Positions 35,134 through 47,180 are shown, counted from the first letter of the stretch. The stretch: 64,000 nucleotides of DNA from Anastatus disparis (GCA_017163975.1 JAFFSR010000347.1:7058001-7122000); one strand, 5' to 3'. Numbers and translations: made by a program. Notes: generated by a model not told the origin, from the sequence alone.

Positions 35134-35490
35134 CTAAAACCATTTTTCTAGCGTACTCCATGTTGATAAAATCGGTTTCACAATTAGCTGCACTAGATAT
35201 GCTAATTTTAACCCCAATTTCCTTGTTACCTCCAAACTACCCGGTTTAGCAAGTTTTTGCATCAGGAATGCGAATTTTCGCAATCGTCTGTTATAATACT
35301 TGCTAAGTGGAATATTTCCACCTGAAATGTTCAAAGCACACTCGGGAATGTACGTTATAAGTTTAGAATTTACTTTACCTAATATGGCCTTAAGTTTATG
35401 AAGTTCGATTTCATACAAAACATGTAATTGAGTCCAGTACTTTACTGGAATTGGTCTGCTATGACTTGTTGCTGGCTCCATTAGAATCAC
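35134..35490 (-). pseudogene. Polinton-associated small basic protein
   Basis: The frame contains YIPECALNISGGNIPLSKYY, then RRLRKFAFLMQKLAKPGSLE and a Lys/Arg-poor tail. The phase E-C-A-L-N-x-x-x-G-N-(I/V)-P-L-S followed by basic spacing and a K-x-x-S-L motif is one I recall from a short protein next to the ATPase in animal Polintons. Its function is not established. Several expected basic residues have changed, and the N-terminal 30 codons look unrelated, so it is probably decayed. Confidence 0.45.
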
Positions 35491-35524
35491 ACGACTGGTA
35501 GATTATTCGAGCGAGCACCAGCTT

Positions 35525-35968
35525 TTATGGGCGTGCAACGAGGGACATAAACGTACTGATGTTTGTCAAATAGAAATATACAAGTATGAAATCTCACGTT
35601 TTTAGGCGGACCCTGTTTCAGATCTACGAACAAATAGCCCTGTGACTGTGCTGTGGCATCGAGATATGCCTCCCGCAAAAACGAGGCTTCTCGGGGCAAA
35701 CTCGGCGCTTCAGATAATTTATTTGTGCTTGATCGCGCGTATTTTTAAACACTACGATGTAATTAGAGTTCAGAGAGATTTCTTGCTGACCTTGATGAAA
35801 GAGATTTTGCGATATAAAGATGACGCTCAAGTTATTGTGATGATGACTGCCTTTGGTAAAGAGATTGACTACAGCTCTGCTGAACGATTCTCTCATCAAA
35901 TCGTCGAGAGTCAAGAGTTTTGCTTGTGGATCATTGGCATAATCTTCGCTTTTTAGTAAACCTTCCAT
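35525..35968 (-). pseudogene. Polinton packaging ATPase (FtsK/HerA type), C-terminal part
   Basis: A frame from 35968 gives LLTLDDLMRE (Walker B), FTKGSHHHNNLSVIFISQNLF (given here as two motif blocks, a basic-His loop and the sensor strand) and IVVFKNTRDQAQINYL. After a frame change near 35690 it continues with LREAYLDAT and GYLFVDLKQGPP. This matches the C-terminal two-thirds of the genome-packaging ATPase of Polintons and related large DNA viruses. The N-terminal part with the Walker A loop is missing: upstream sequence (35970-36140) shows no G-x-x-G-x-G-K-T. The copy is therefore inactive. Confidence 0.8.
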
Positions 35969-36853
35969 GTTACCAATGCTGCTAAACTTCTACTACTAAT
36001 CTCATCACATTTTCGAACCACTCTATCTATACGACCATTAATAGTGATATACAAGAGTGGGGGGCGGTGGCAGTGGAGCGTGCACGTGTGCAAGCAGTAT
36101 TGTGCTGGCGCTAGCCAGTCATTTAGCTGTTTAGCCATATAGCTGGCTGACGCCAGGATTATTCCGCTCTCTAGCTGTATGGCTGGAAGAGCCTAACAAG
36201 TATTAATCTGTTTTTTCCTCGAAAACGCTCGTCACGTTCACTACTTGTACCTCTCACCACCACCATCACCATCATCCCGCATTTCAAGTATAAAAATAAA
36301 AGCAGTAGCAGTGCTTGGTATTGGACAAGTTCTGGTATTGTGAAAATAAATAGCTTATAGTCAAGAAACTTGAACAAAAAGGTAATCAAATTTCAACAAA
36401 AAATTCATTTAAGACTCAAATTTTTAACTTTTTTAGAGAGTCGTCAGAAAGTGTGGTGAGATTATCTGTATCTCGTAAAAAATAATAATGAATCAAACAA
36501 AAAAGATGCATTTCAAGGAAGGCAGACCGGATATTTGTGTAATACGTGTGTGGGATTATGCGAGTAGTGCAGCGTAACGTGAAGAGTGGGAGCAAGTGGC
36601 TCGTGATAGAGAGATATTTAAAATTCGAATGGAAAAAATAAAGATTATTCTGGAACCTATAATTTTGAAAAAAATTGACGACTGCTTAATTAACAAAAAA
36701 TTAATTTACTATTTTGCTCCATCATTTTTTTTTTAGATTATAATAAATTATAAAAATTTATTACAAAATTGTTTTTTTTTAATTATATAACCTATATATA
36801 ATATTTTCACTTAAGTAATAATATATCAACAATAATTTATTATCCAATTAGAT

Positions 36854-39800
36854 TTATAAGTATAGATAACTAAGCTCGTTATTTGCAAACCATCTTTTCG
36901 AATATGCGGGCTCACATACTTTACATTCAGGTCCTGTCACAACATCATAAAATTGTGTATGCTTTATAGCGTCGTAATTAACAAAAAGTGTCGGTATTTC
37001 GCCGGTAACAAGTTTCCGTATAGTATCAAAGTTTATTTTTTGACGCACCGATGAATTAAACCTGATGCTTTTGATTTTGCAACCACATCATTCGACGCCA
37101 TCTGGTTTCAAATATTTATACCCGTAAAATTTTGGTCCCCTAGAGACGAATGATGTGATCTTCGTACCAAGACTATAACAGGATAATTCGTCGATGAAGT
37201 CACCCAAGAACGGTCCTGTCTCAGCATCGTACTCACCGATGCGACTTACATATATAACAGAATCAGTATCGTAATACAACACGCGATTACCCAACGGTTT
37301 CTATTCTTTGTAAAGTTTCAAACGTGCCAGAGCTGTGGTATAGGCGACTACTGCAACGTTGCATAAAGCCGAGGGCTCGACAGCCGCTTCTCTGCTGTCA
37401 GCTTACGTAAATTGTCGTATCGTCGATCGGTAAAATTGAGTCAGTCTCCACCTCGGCACTACAGAGTAATTCAAAGAATCTCTGTGGATCATCCTCTTTT
37501 GCATCGTTAATTTTGACTATATTACCCGTTTGTCTGCCACAAAATGCTTTTTGAGGATTTAACGGTGCGTGCCATTTTCATGTCTTATCTTCAATGTACG
37601 ACCTTATATTTTCGTTTTTCGAGTACTCACAATCGAAATCACACTCCCACTTTTCGATAAGTTCATAACCATGGGCTCGTATTTTTTTCGATATCCGCGC
37701 TTCTCTTGAAACGTTCGTCCATATTTTCACCGATTGCGAGCCTTGAAACTCAGTTTATAGTGTAGTAACACACACAGCCTTGCCAATGACATCCGTGAAA
37801 TCGTAAAAGAATTTTTTTTTCATTTTCAAGTACGCAATATCCGTCCACTAGAGGGCCTTTAGGAAGTTTCTTTTCCCGTGCACGAACAATATACTGAATT
37901 CATCGATTCAGCACATTTTCCATCCAGCACAACCATCGCATCGCCTTCATAGACTGTTTATTTGCTTGTCCGTAGCCACCTTGAGGTATAATACCTATCG
38001 TATCTTTTTGTGAACATTTTTTTCCGCGCGCACGCATGCAAGATGATGCAATGGTGGCACACTCTACAAACGGATCTGTATTACCACATTCGATAAAGGT
38101 ATTGCGAAAAGCCAGAAATGCTAATCGTATTTTATAATTTTATTTCTAAAATTAAATATGTATATTTTGGCTTTTGTTTCGTTATACCACTGCATAAATT
38201 CACGTCTTTCTTCGACCTTCATTAAATCTGGCGAGAAAGTCCATATCGGTGTAATTTCCTCCACGTAATTCTGATTTTCTGGTGTGTTAAAAAGATAAGA
38301 AAACGTACCTTTCTCAATATTAGCAAGGCCATAAGCTTTTGGTAGTGCAGCTAAACTCATATATAGATAATTTAAACTATCTATGAATTTAACCGATAAA
38401 ATTTCCATTAAGATTATTTTGGACCTGTTTAAAATTACATTTTTCTTATTTCTGAGATCTTTACGCTCTGTTAAATGTTTCAAAACAAATTGTGCATCAA
38501 AACCCTGCGTATTGTGGGCTATACTAATGATTTGTTTAAAATGTTTTCTTCGTGCCAAGGCCAAATCGACTAGCTGTTTCTCGGAATCGATTTCAAATAC
38601 GTACTCGCGTATTGCACATACTTCGCAAGAATTTAATAAATTTTCATTGTTCAAACAGTAACTACACACTTGCTGAACAACACACAAATTTAGTTCATGC
38701 AGCCTTACTTTTTCAGCCTCACCGCCTAAGATGCTTTCTGATTGTTGAGTCTTGAAATCATAAAATAAATAAAGAATTGTTTTTTTAACACGAACAGAAA
38801 ATGAATTTTCTGCACGTTTTTTAATTTTCCACACGCTTAATTTTTCGTGCGCAAACAGGCATTTTTGGTACGGAAATGAGGCACCGATAACGGATTTTCC
38901 AAACCTTGTGATAAAAAAACAGTACATAACACGTGCAAAGACCTATTTTCTGCACTAGTTAAGTAAATATCATTTTTATATATTATGAATCCTTTTTTTA
39001 GACAGTAGGCTGCATGTAAAAAAGGTGTTCAATTGGCCTCTTACCATTACATATTTTACAAAATATCGTATTACAATCACGCGGCTTTTTATCATTGATT
39101 CGCACTGTTTTACTAGTTGCACGACAAATTTTTATATTCTCACATACGGACTGAGAATAATCGAAAAATTTTTTATTTTTATGTTTTATCAAAATAAATA
39201 GCACCGTAAAAATTTCTGCTACATTGAAAATATTTCATTTTTTCCTAATTAATATCACAAGGAGTTTTCTGCAAAGATTTATAGCATTATTGTTCACACT
39301 TATTTCTCTGATGACTAAATTTTTTATTACGAGGTATACAGTAGCCTCGACTTCCATCCGCTGCGAGTAAATTTAAAATTGGCTAATAATGTCTGGAATT
39401 TTCATAATACATGATATTCAGAGTATGTCTAATGACATTACCAACGTCGCGTACGAAACGTGCACTATAGTAAAGTGGCCTACATCCACGAGCAAAATTT
39501 TGATAAGAATAAACGACGACCGTGACTCCAAAGAGTGCATAATATTCTTGAAATAATTTAATCTTCCTTATACCAAAGCCTGTCTCGGATTTCGTAACTC
39601 TTGCAGCTTTGACAAGTTATAATGCTTGCACTTTCTGATATTGTCCTGTATGATGTCTTATTTCATTCTATCTGTCATGGGAAATTTCACTACGCGTTGG
39701 ACCATGCATGGCGTATACATGAGCAGCGACTAGCGAGCGTAGAAGACAAAGACCGTCGCTATTTTCAATATTTAGAATGGATTTTTTGAAAACTGATTTG

Positions 39801-40039
39801 CTGGTGAGAGACACACGACCCCTGCCCTCTGGTTTAGTCACAGTACTGACTTTAACATTCAAAACATCGTCAATTTTGAAACCATCATTACTCTGCGCTA
39901 TACTAGCTATCAGTTTGAGTAAATCTACCAATGAAAAATCACAAAGCAGTCTTTTAGAAATCCTTAGTGGTTCGTGCACGAAATGCTCAGAGCTTACAAT
40001 CATGCCGATATAATCTGATGGCTGTGCATATTCACACAA
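36854..40039 (-). pseudogene. Polinton protein-primed DNA polymerase B, broken
   Basis: Pieces in order: N-terminal block with SLVDLLKLIASIAQSNDGF, RGRVSLTSKSVFKKSIL and DGLCLLRSLVAAHV (40039-39668); a Cys block CKICNGKRPIEHLFYMQP (39204-38998); exonuclease domain (38927-38121) with YDFKTQQ, IAHNTQGFDAQFVLKHL and KFIDSLNYLYMSL; degenerate palm entry with GGYGQANKQ near 37980; motif C YYDTDSVIYV (37294-37088); and a C-terminal tail (37048-36854). In the first exonuclease motif the usual D-x-E reads D-x-K, so proofreading would be lost. Polymerase motif C is intact. There are at least five frame breaks. It replicates the element from a protein primer in active copies. Confidence 0.85.
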
Positions 40040-40346
40040 ATGATGATTTAAATCGTTTATAGTGGCCTACAACCAAGCATATGCATTTGCATTAGCTGGT
40101 GGAGGTAATATCGACACTCTTCATTGTCTCCCTTGAAGCTTGAACTGTTTGTAATATCGTGAAGTCTCTTCGTGAATGGTAATGTGTTTCTGAGCAGAAA
40201 TACCATCTCCCTGTTGAAGACATTCGTTCACAATATGGTGCAATAATATATAAGAATTGATACAATTATAAAATTACATAAATCTCAATAGTCGAGAACT
40301 CTTGTACCTGGTGTAGATATTGCAGATAATGTAATTGTAGGTGAAA

Positions 40347-40619
40347 CTATTTTATACGACGTTTGTCCTGGTCATTCCAGTAAGAGCAACCAGGCAACGG
40401 TTCATTAAGTGGTGGTGACGCTGCAGTATCAGCAGTTACCCCCTTCAACATGGTGTTTGAAGTACTATGATCATAAGTCACGTGATAATCTAAGAAATTT
40501 ATAACTTCTAGAACTTCTTCGGTAGGCGGTAGTAACGCAGGATTCCTTGCACTTGGCAGCTGTTCTTTTGCTGACAGAAGACTCATCAGTAATTCATCCC
40601 CACTATTGTTCTTCATCAT
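40347..40619 (-). pseudogene. Possible polymerase upstream region, unrecognised
   Basis: The 90-codon frame has proline- and acid-rich composition (PALLPPTEEVLEVINFLDYH). It lies just upstream of the polymerase N-terminal block in the same orientation and may be its leading segment or a separate small protein. No motif supports either. Confidence 0.3.
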
Positions 40620-40677
40620 GTTTTGCAGATCTGAAAATTTTTTAATATCATACCTGTTAAAGTTGCACTATTTTAAG

Positions 40678-41075
40678 TAAAAAAGTCTTATCCCGCGAAA
40701 TTCTCCGACCATAAATAAAAAATCCATAGATTATTGATCCGATATTGGAAATCGATATTTTTTTGTAAAACATGTTTTTAAATTGACTATTGTATTTACA
40801 ACATGAAAGTACTATCTCACAAAATTTTTTGACCGTAAATAAATAAGTTATTGAGTATTGGTTTGATGTTGGAAAAAATCCATAGATTATTGATCCGATA
40901 TTGGAAATCGATATTTTTTTGTAAAATATATTTTTGGATTTATTATTTTATTTACAACAAAAAAGTCTTATCCCATGAAATTTTCCGACCATAAATGAAA
41001 AATCTATAGATTATTAATCCGATATTGGAAATCTATATTTTTTCGTGAAACATATTTTTTGATTTATCATTGTAC
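40678..41075. repeat. Diverged tandem repeat, units about 124-156 bp
   Basis: AAAGTCTTATCCC, GAAATTxTCCGACCATAAAT and ATAGATTATTxATCCGATAT recur at about 40684, 40804 (diverged), 40874 (partial) and 40964. The first and last full copies are 280 bp apart. The array separates the Polinton from the Tc1-like element. Confidence 0.8.
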
Positions 41076-41652
41076 AGTACCGTCCATAAATTCATAAACA
41101 AAATTTAGAAAAAGAATGCTTCTTTAAAGAGCATTACCTCTGGTTCTATTAGTCGCACAATAAAAATCAAAAATGGAAATTAAACCTTATGAAAAATACT
41201 AACTTTTTATGGGGTGTAAAAAATTTTTAAATGTTTTCTACTTTTTATGGCTTTTTAAAATTTTATAATTTTCAGGTTTTTTTTTTATTTTCTTGAATCA
41301 CAAGCAACTTTTAAAAAAATAATGATAGGTAAAAAATCTAAACGGGAATCGAAAGGATTTTAAAAAATCTCAAAATTATTTTTTTGCTACGATGCTTTGT
41401 AATTGAGTTATGAACAATTGAATGTTGTGAAGGAGAAATAATAACACAAATAATTAAACTAGAATATCAACAATAAAAATTTAATTATCAGTTATGTTTA
41501 ACATAAATATTTTATATATTTTTTTAAACATGATACATTTGTATAAATTTTCGAAAAATAAACTTTAGTCTTTAACAAAAACACCTAATTTTGCAACGAA
41601 AATGACAAATAAATAATGAAAATTAAAAACACTATAACAAAAAGAAAGAAAA

Positions 41653-42649
41653 TCACACATTTGATTCATCGAAAAAATTACCATTTGATTTTATAATTGC
41701 CTTACAAATACGTGGCATTCGGGAAATTAATTTTTCTAAGAATTCAGGTTCAATCAATTTCCAACAATCTTGAAGAGTTTTCCATGAATCTAAAAAGTTA
41801 CGTTTTGCATGTTGCGATTCTCTCACTTTTCTGTCAAGTTCATCCCAAACTAACTCTATTGGATTGAGATCAGGTGATTGAGGAGGCCAAATCATCCTAT
41901 GTAATACACCTTTCGGCTTCTTTTTATTTAAATACGACCGACAATATGTAGAAGAATGTTTGGGATTATTACCCTCTTGAAAATGAAAGCCTTTGCTAAT
42001 CAATTTCAATCCCTATGGAATGGCATTTTTCTGCAAAATTGTGTGATACAGTTTTTTGTCCATAATGCTCTCTATTCTTCTTGAATCACCAATTTTATTG
42101 TTTGCGAAACACCCCCACACCATCACACTTCCTCCTCCATGTTTAACAGTGGGCACAAGGCATTCTTCATGAAATCGTTCATCTTGTCTACGTCGAACAT
42201 ATACTCTTCGTTTGCTTCTGAAGAGCTCAAACTTGAATTCATCAGTGCACAAAACATTTTTCCAATCCTCGAGACTCTAATTTAAATGTTTGCGTGCCCG
42301 TTTCAATCGTTTCTTACGGTTGACTTCGCGAAGAAGTGGTTTTTTTGCAGCGTCTCTAGTTCTATTAAAATCAGCTGTGATTTCGGGAGCCGTCAATCTC
42401 CTATTTTTCTTACTCGATAGAGCTATAAATGCATCATCTTTTTTATCAATTTTTTTTGGTCTGCCTGATCGTTTTCGATCTTTATTAGAACCAGTTTCCT
42501 CTTTTCTAATCACAGCAGCGTGTGCAACCCCAACAGACAAATTTAATTTTTTTTGCTATTTCTCGGAACGTGTGATCTTTACTACGCATAAATACTGCTG
42601 TTGCACGATTTTCAATTAATTCACTTTGTAAAGAATTTGCCTTATGCAT
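41653..42649 (-). pseudogene. Tc1-like transposase, inactive
   Basis: Starting at ATG 42649, the frame reads an N-terminal helix-turn-helix region, then (after a frameshift near 42540) a GRPKK hook, second DNA-binding part ending KRLKRARKHL, and catalytic blocks CTDEFKFELF, VMVWGCF, QEGNNPKHSS and SPDLNPIELVWDEL. In active DD34E relatives the second Asp lies in QxDNxPKH; here that residue is Gly, so catalysis is lost. Stops at about 42275 and 42010 also break it. Length (about 330 codons) is normal for Tc1. A terminal repeat was not identified with confidence, although CAGTACCGTCCATAAATTC near 41077 resembles one end. Confidence 0.85.
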
Positions 42650-43512
42650 TTTCTGCTCACTTATATCAACACTTACTATTTTTTTATTTCAAATAATTAT
42701 TATTTTTATTAATTATTTTATAAACGTAATATTAAGATATTATATAAGTCTTTTATAGCACTGCGGGACCTAAACCCGCATTTAGGTAACGCTTTTCCGT
42801 TACCTAGGTGGCACTTTTTTACACGGTACAATAATGAATTTATTTAGGTAACGTACGTATATAATAAGAAATAATTTTATATGTTAATTATTTTTTAAAG
42901 TATTTTCATTAATAACAATAAGCTGTAGTATATTGAAACTCTTTCACATTAACATCCTTCAAATTAAATAACAATTATAAGCAAGTAAGACACGAGTAAA
43001 ACTAACATTGATAGTAATGTAACATGTGAAGCGAAGACGTATAGTCATTTCAGCGTTGTATTATAAAATGCTACGGGGAACCCACTATTACTACACACGA
43101 TTGCTATTGTTATACTAAACATGTTACCTCCTGACCGCTTCTACGACGCTAATTCATACGTGAAACAAAATTTCAATTTATGACTTCATAGAAGATGATT
43201 TTAACAAACAATTTTACATAATATCAATTATATTGATAAAAATTAATTATTATTACACATTTTGAGTATATTTTTGAAATTATATTCTTTTTTTTCTTTT
43301 TCGATCTATTATTCATGGAGTGTTTGGTTTTAGTTTATTTATAGTTTTCTTTTCTTTTTTTCGATTTATCATTCACAGAATGCGTAGTGTTTGGTTTTTT
43401 ATAGTTTTCGCTTTTATTTTTTGAATTATAGTTCGTGGAGTACATAGTTTTTGTTTATTTACTGATTTTGAAGAGTGCAGATTTAATTTGGCGTATTTAT
43501 GTCCCACGTGCT
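42650..43512. other. AT-rich spacer with small hairpins
   Basis: No gene recognised. Around 42770-42835 there is a GC-richer stretch with GCGGGACCTAAACCCGC and AGGTAACG/CGTTACCT hairpins. Near 43290-43450 there are loosely repeated TTTTCTTTTTTTCGAT words. Confidence 0.4.
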
Positions 43513-43636
43513 ATAAAATAGTATACGATACTCGCGACTTTAGTGGAACTTTATTACACGGCGCAGCTAGGGCGATAACTCCGGCCGTGTAATAAAGTGT
43601 CACTTGGGTCACTTGTATCGTAATGTACTATTTTAT
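43513..43636. mobile_element. Short fold-back MITE
   Basis: The outer end ATAAAATAGTA with CGATAC, and the inner end CTTTATTACACGGC, are both present inverted at the other side. The loop is GC-rich (GCAGCTAGGGCGATAACTCCG) and there are no genes. Confidence 0.7.
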
Positions 43637-44509
43637 TCATTCTCTTTTTTGTTATTCTTCTTTCAATGTTAAAACTCAGAATGATATCAGAACTGTTAAT
43701 CGTTGTCTTTTTATACTGAAATTAAATCATGAATGTAAAGGTGAGCATGCGTGTTAAAATATAATATTTAACTTGTCGAAACCTTTAAAAATAATTTGAT
43801 ATTTGAAACTCCAAAGTAGCAAGAAATAAACTAGTTTTGTGGAAATAAGTTGTGAGTCCGAAATTCAATATTCTTAATAATTCTTTAATAATTATTTACA
43901 ATTTATTAAAAATTTTATATGAAATATTAAGTTGGAATGTACATAATTAAAACTCGGGTTGCCATTATTTTTTTTATGAAAAGAGAGAACTTTTTTCTTC
44001 AAGGCGTGTGTTATGCAATCTTATTCATCTCTCGTGTCGCGCTTATCAAACTTAGACTGATCCTATTACAACGAATGTCTTGAGTGCATCTCTTAAGAAC
44101 ACCCATTCCATATTGTCGTGGTAATGGCTATTATACTTCTTAAATCTTTGTACTTTACGTACTTTATACATATACTTAATTTGCATATGCACCAAATTTG
44201 CATACTTGCTTGAACTGTTAATAAAAATCGATATTAGTTAACATCCTTAATATGTAAATTATGAATTATTTTATTACATACACATCTACTGTCAAAATAA
44301 CGGATGATATACCTCTTTCTTTTTTATAATAGCCTAATACTTTTTCTTATTTTTTATCATAAATTATTTATATTTTTTACGTGATGATTGATAATTTATG
44401 AATAATAATTTATAAATAATTTTTAAATAATAAATATCTTATAATATAATATATTCAATTTTGATAAATATATATTTACATATCGTTTGCATATGTATAT
44501 TAGTTATAC

Positions 44510-44664
44510 ACCTAACTTAGACGTTCGAAGGATTTATATGAGCGAGACTAATGTTTTTGACTTGAGCAGTAGTCGATCGAGGGCTTTAGCCCGAAGTTGA
44601 CTGCTTTTCAAGCTATAAAACATTAGTCGAGGTTTTATGTATGCTTCGTTCACCCAAGTTAGGT
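44510..44664. mobile_element. Short fold-back MITE
   Basis: Ends ACCTAACTT and AAGTTAGGT are inverted. Arms share CGACTAATGTTTT-like and CAGT(A/C)G(T/A)C-like words around a short GC-richer centre with GGGCTTTAGCCC. The arms have diverged more than in neighbouring MITEs. Confidence 0.65.
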
Positions 44665-45073
44665 AGATGATTTTATGTTATCGTAGATCGTGTGAGCGGC
44701 TATAAAAAGATTAAATACAAATAAAAAACATAAATATAAATTTCAAGGCAATTTATTTGAAGAATTCTCATGAGTAAAGAACTGAGCAGCGCAGGTATAC
44801 TTCTGCCTGTAAATGCGGCAGTGAAAGAGACAACGACGAACTACGGAAACGAACAAACGACGTCGACGGAGAACTATAGCTGTTTAGAATTTAACTTGTT
44901 TGTATACTTCTGATTGCGCTCTTTACCTGTCTTTATCTTAACTATAGCAGAGCAGAGAAGGTCTGCCTATGAAAAGTGAATGTTCTACAGGGTAATTGAA
45001 CAATAGTATCAGAAGGATAAACAAACGTGTTCTTATTAATTTTTTAAATATCTTTTATATTAAACCAACGAAT

Positions 45074-45293
45074 ATAGACGCTTATAGAAGAGTACTTGTG
45101 GGTTAACTTTGGCGGCCCAGCTTTTGGAGGACACTTTAACGTTACGTGTATATCTATATATATGAAAACATCAGTATGTATAGATATAGAAATACATGTC
45201 ATTTTAGTAGCGCCACCACGTGGCTGGAGGACATAAGCTTTAGATTTTGAGCACCTGTCCGCCCATTTAAAGTACGCTTCTATAAGCGTCTAT
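45074..45293. mobile_element. Fold-back MITE, about 220 bp
   Basis: Both ends carry ATAGACGCTTATAGAAG (inverted at the right). Inner blocks GGCGG and CTCC...CCACGTGG are partly mirrored, and the centre has inverted TATATCTATA words. No coding sequence. Confidence 0.7.
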
Positions 45294-45299
45294 CTTCAT

Positions 45300-45575
45300 T
45301 GATTACACCTATAGAAATAGCAATCACTCTCATCTTCAGGTTCCTTCCATATAATCCTTGTCTTGTTGGGAGATTCCGATACCAAAACACACTTTGTACA
45401 ATCCGTCAATATGATCTGTGATTTTCCTTTTAGAGATTTTCCCAACGTATTGCGCACATACATAGCTGAAATAATCAGAATTGCTTGGACATCTGTGTTT
45501 GAAACGAAAACAAGACGTTTCAGCACAATTCACTATAGATTGAGATTTTTGATTTTTCATGATATTATATAAAAA
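45300..45575 (-). pseudogene. Zinc-finger relic of a transposase related to the 53-55 kb one
   Basis: Overlapping frames on the minus strand give YFSYVCAQYVGKISKRKIT, GLYKVCFGIGISQQDK and then WKEPEDESDCYFYRCN. The transposase at 53.4 kb has the same order: C-x-x-C-G, a K-x-x-R-x-I-T phase, a Y-x-x-x-F-x-x-x-I/L phase, then I-W-R-E-x and DCYFC. The segment between DK and WKEP, which should hold the second Cys pair, is deleted. Only the N-terminal zinc-binding part remains and no catalytic core follows. Confidence 0.55.
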
Positions 45576-45599
45576 CTCGCATGCTAGACATCCTGTCTC

Positions 45600-45870
45600 A
45601 ATCGCAGGTGAATCCGCCGTCCTCGGAGTGATAGCTCTCATTCCTCCCCAGGCCTAAGAATGAGAGCTTTTCGACTCTGTCAAGGACAAAGTTAACTCGT
45701 CGTCAGACACACTACGACATCATCCTCGCATCCTAGCATTCCCCTGTAAGATAGTGCACCCTCGCTAGCATCGTTACTACGGAGAACTGGACCGACGAAT
45801 CATTCTACACATCTCGTTTACAGGGCAGTTGTCATCATGGCCTGAATTCTCCATAGCAGCAGGTTTCTGA
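45600..45870 (+). repeat. Dispersed repeat, copy 2
   Basis: Same orientation and word order as 2468-2760, including GAATGAGAGCTTTTCGACT and CATCCTCGCATCCTAGCAT. Identity by eye is moderate. Unknown type. Confidence 0.6.
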
Positions 45871-46349
45871 CAGTACTGAAATGGCGAACTAGAGTATATC
45901 TAGTACTTTCATACATCTATATGCGAAGAGAATTCCTCTTCCAAGGGAGGCAAGAGTGCACCGAATTCTATCCCCTCAAGCATATGAGTTGTTCAATACG
46001 TTGAGCCGGGGCCGGCCTTAGTGATTACACTGTTCCGGTTGAAATTTCATAGCGCCCAGTAAAGGGTATTGATTTTGGTAAGCGGACGAACGAGAGGCGA
46101 TCAATATTCTACAGCTCATACAGCACAAGCAGCTTTTCAAATTTTTTATACCGCAAACGGTTGGTTGTGTAGGCGCGCAAACACATCAGCTCTGCATTTT
46201 TAAGAAAACACACACGCTCGTTCCACTTTAAATCAAGTCTTTGTGCTGACTGTTAGAGAATAAGTCTACTTCGCGCTCCTTCACCCACTCGTTTGCGATA
46301 CGAGAATTCTTATCTAGAAAAATTAGATTTTTCCACCGCATTTTCTCAA

Positions 46350-46880
46350 TTAGACCTTGAAATTGACCTTCAAGGTCAAACAAATGTGTCATTCAGATTC
46401 GTAGACCTAAAAAACTTATGTATGAATTTTTCTAGATTTTTCCACTGCATTCCCTCAATTTGACCTTCGAATGACCTTGAAACTGACCTTCAAGGTCAAA
46501 TCCAAGGTCACCATTCGATTCCTCCGGTTGAAATCTACAACTTTTGTAGAGGTCATTTGTTCGATGTCTCTCAATACAGACGAGATTCATTGTCGAAAGC
46601 GGATAAGAAAGCTTGACCTTGGGTTGAACTCATAAGGTCATTGAAAAAAATATTAAAAATTATATCCAAACGTAAAATTTCCCGCTCGTTCTGAATCTAG
46701 GGTGAAAAAAAATCTATCCCATGAATTGAAGAAGTTGACTTTATATGACCTTGAAATTGACCTTCGAAGGTCAAACAAATGTCAGATTCAGATTCGTAGA
46801 CCCCAAAAACTTACGTATAAATTTTTCCAGATTTTTTCACCGTATTCCCTCAATTTGACCTTCAAATAACCTTGTATACT
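46350..46880. repeat. AGGTCA-rich repeat block
   Basis: More than a dozen TGACCTT/AAGGTCA words, several as TTGACCTTCAAGGTCAAA palindromes. They are embedded in two or three related units that also share GATTCGTAGACC and AAAACTTA(T/C)GTAT. A further piece lies near 48790-48930. The wording also resembles the subterminal part of the 4.2 kb transposon, so this may be decayed terminal sequence of related elements. Confidence 0.7.
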
Positions 46881-46927
46881 ACTGGAAAACCCCACATCCG
46901 GATTTCAAATTTGGAAACATACATCGG

Positions 46928-47025
46928 ATTAACATAGTTAGCAAACCAATTTAGGGTACTTATTTTCGGACTAACATAGTTAGCAAACCAGTTCAGGGTA
47001 CTTATTTTCTTTTGTGGGCCTGTGT
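46928..47025. repeat. Two-copy tandem repeat, unit about 47 bp
   Basis: GGATTAACATAGTTAGCAAACC, then CAGGGTACTTATTTTC-like sequence, occurs twice in a row with few differences (first copy begins at about 46928, second at about 46975). Confidence 0.75.
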
Positions 47026-47079
47026 AATTATTACTTTGACCACATAAATTTCTAGTCGGTTAAGGTGGTCTAGTACATT

Positions 47080-47180
47080 GACTTTCTATCTCATCTGACC
47101 TTACATTCCTTGGCGTTCAAATTTATTCCGACAAGAAAATAGGCGCAACTTCGCACTATTGATTCATGATTGACTAACCC
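47080..47180 (+). mobile_element. Deletion relic of the adjacent mariner-like element
   Basis: TCTATCTCATCTGACCTTACATTCC here matches TTATCTCACCTGATCTTACATCCC at about 48165, in the transposase coding region. A few tens of bases later TTGATTCATGATTGACTAACCC matches TTGATTCGTGGTTGACTGACCC at about 48383, past its end. The intervening coding sequence is missing, so this is the 3' end of a deleted copy next to the longer one. Confidence 0.55.

Larger units (their letters stand above)
32196..40619 (-). mobile_element. Decayed Polinton/Maverick element
   Basis: On the minus strand, from right to left: protein-primed DNA polymerase B pieces, packaging ATPase, a small basic protein, a retroviral-type integrase and a virion-type protein. 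This gene set is diagnostic of Polintons, large virus-like DNA transposons of eukaryotes. All genes are broken, a major capsid gene and protease were not found, and a 52 bp tandem array sits in the middle. Terminal inverted repeats were not identified, so the limits given are those of recognisable genes. It is an old, inactive copy. Confidence 0.8.

Noticed and set aside
42765..42840. Right terminal repeat of the Tc1-like element
   Set aside because: ACACGGTACAATAATGAATTTATT is only loosely similar to the left-end CAGTACCGTCCATAAATTC. Not enough to call.
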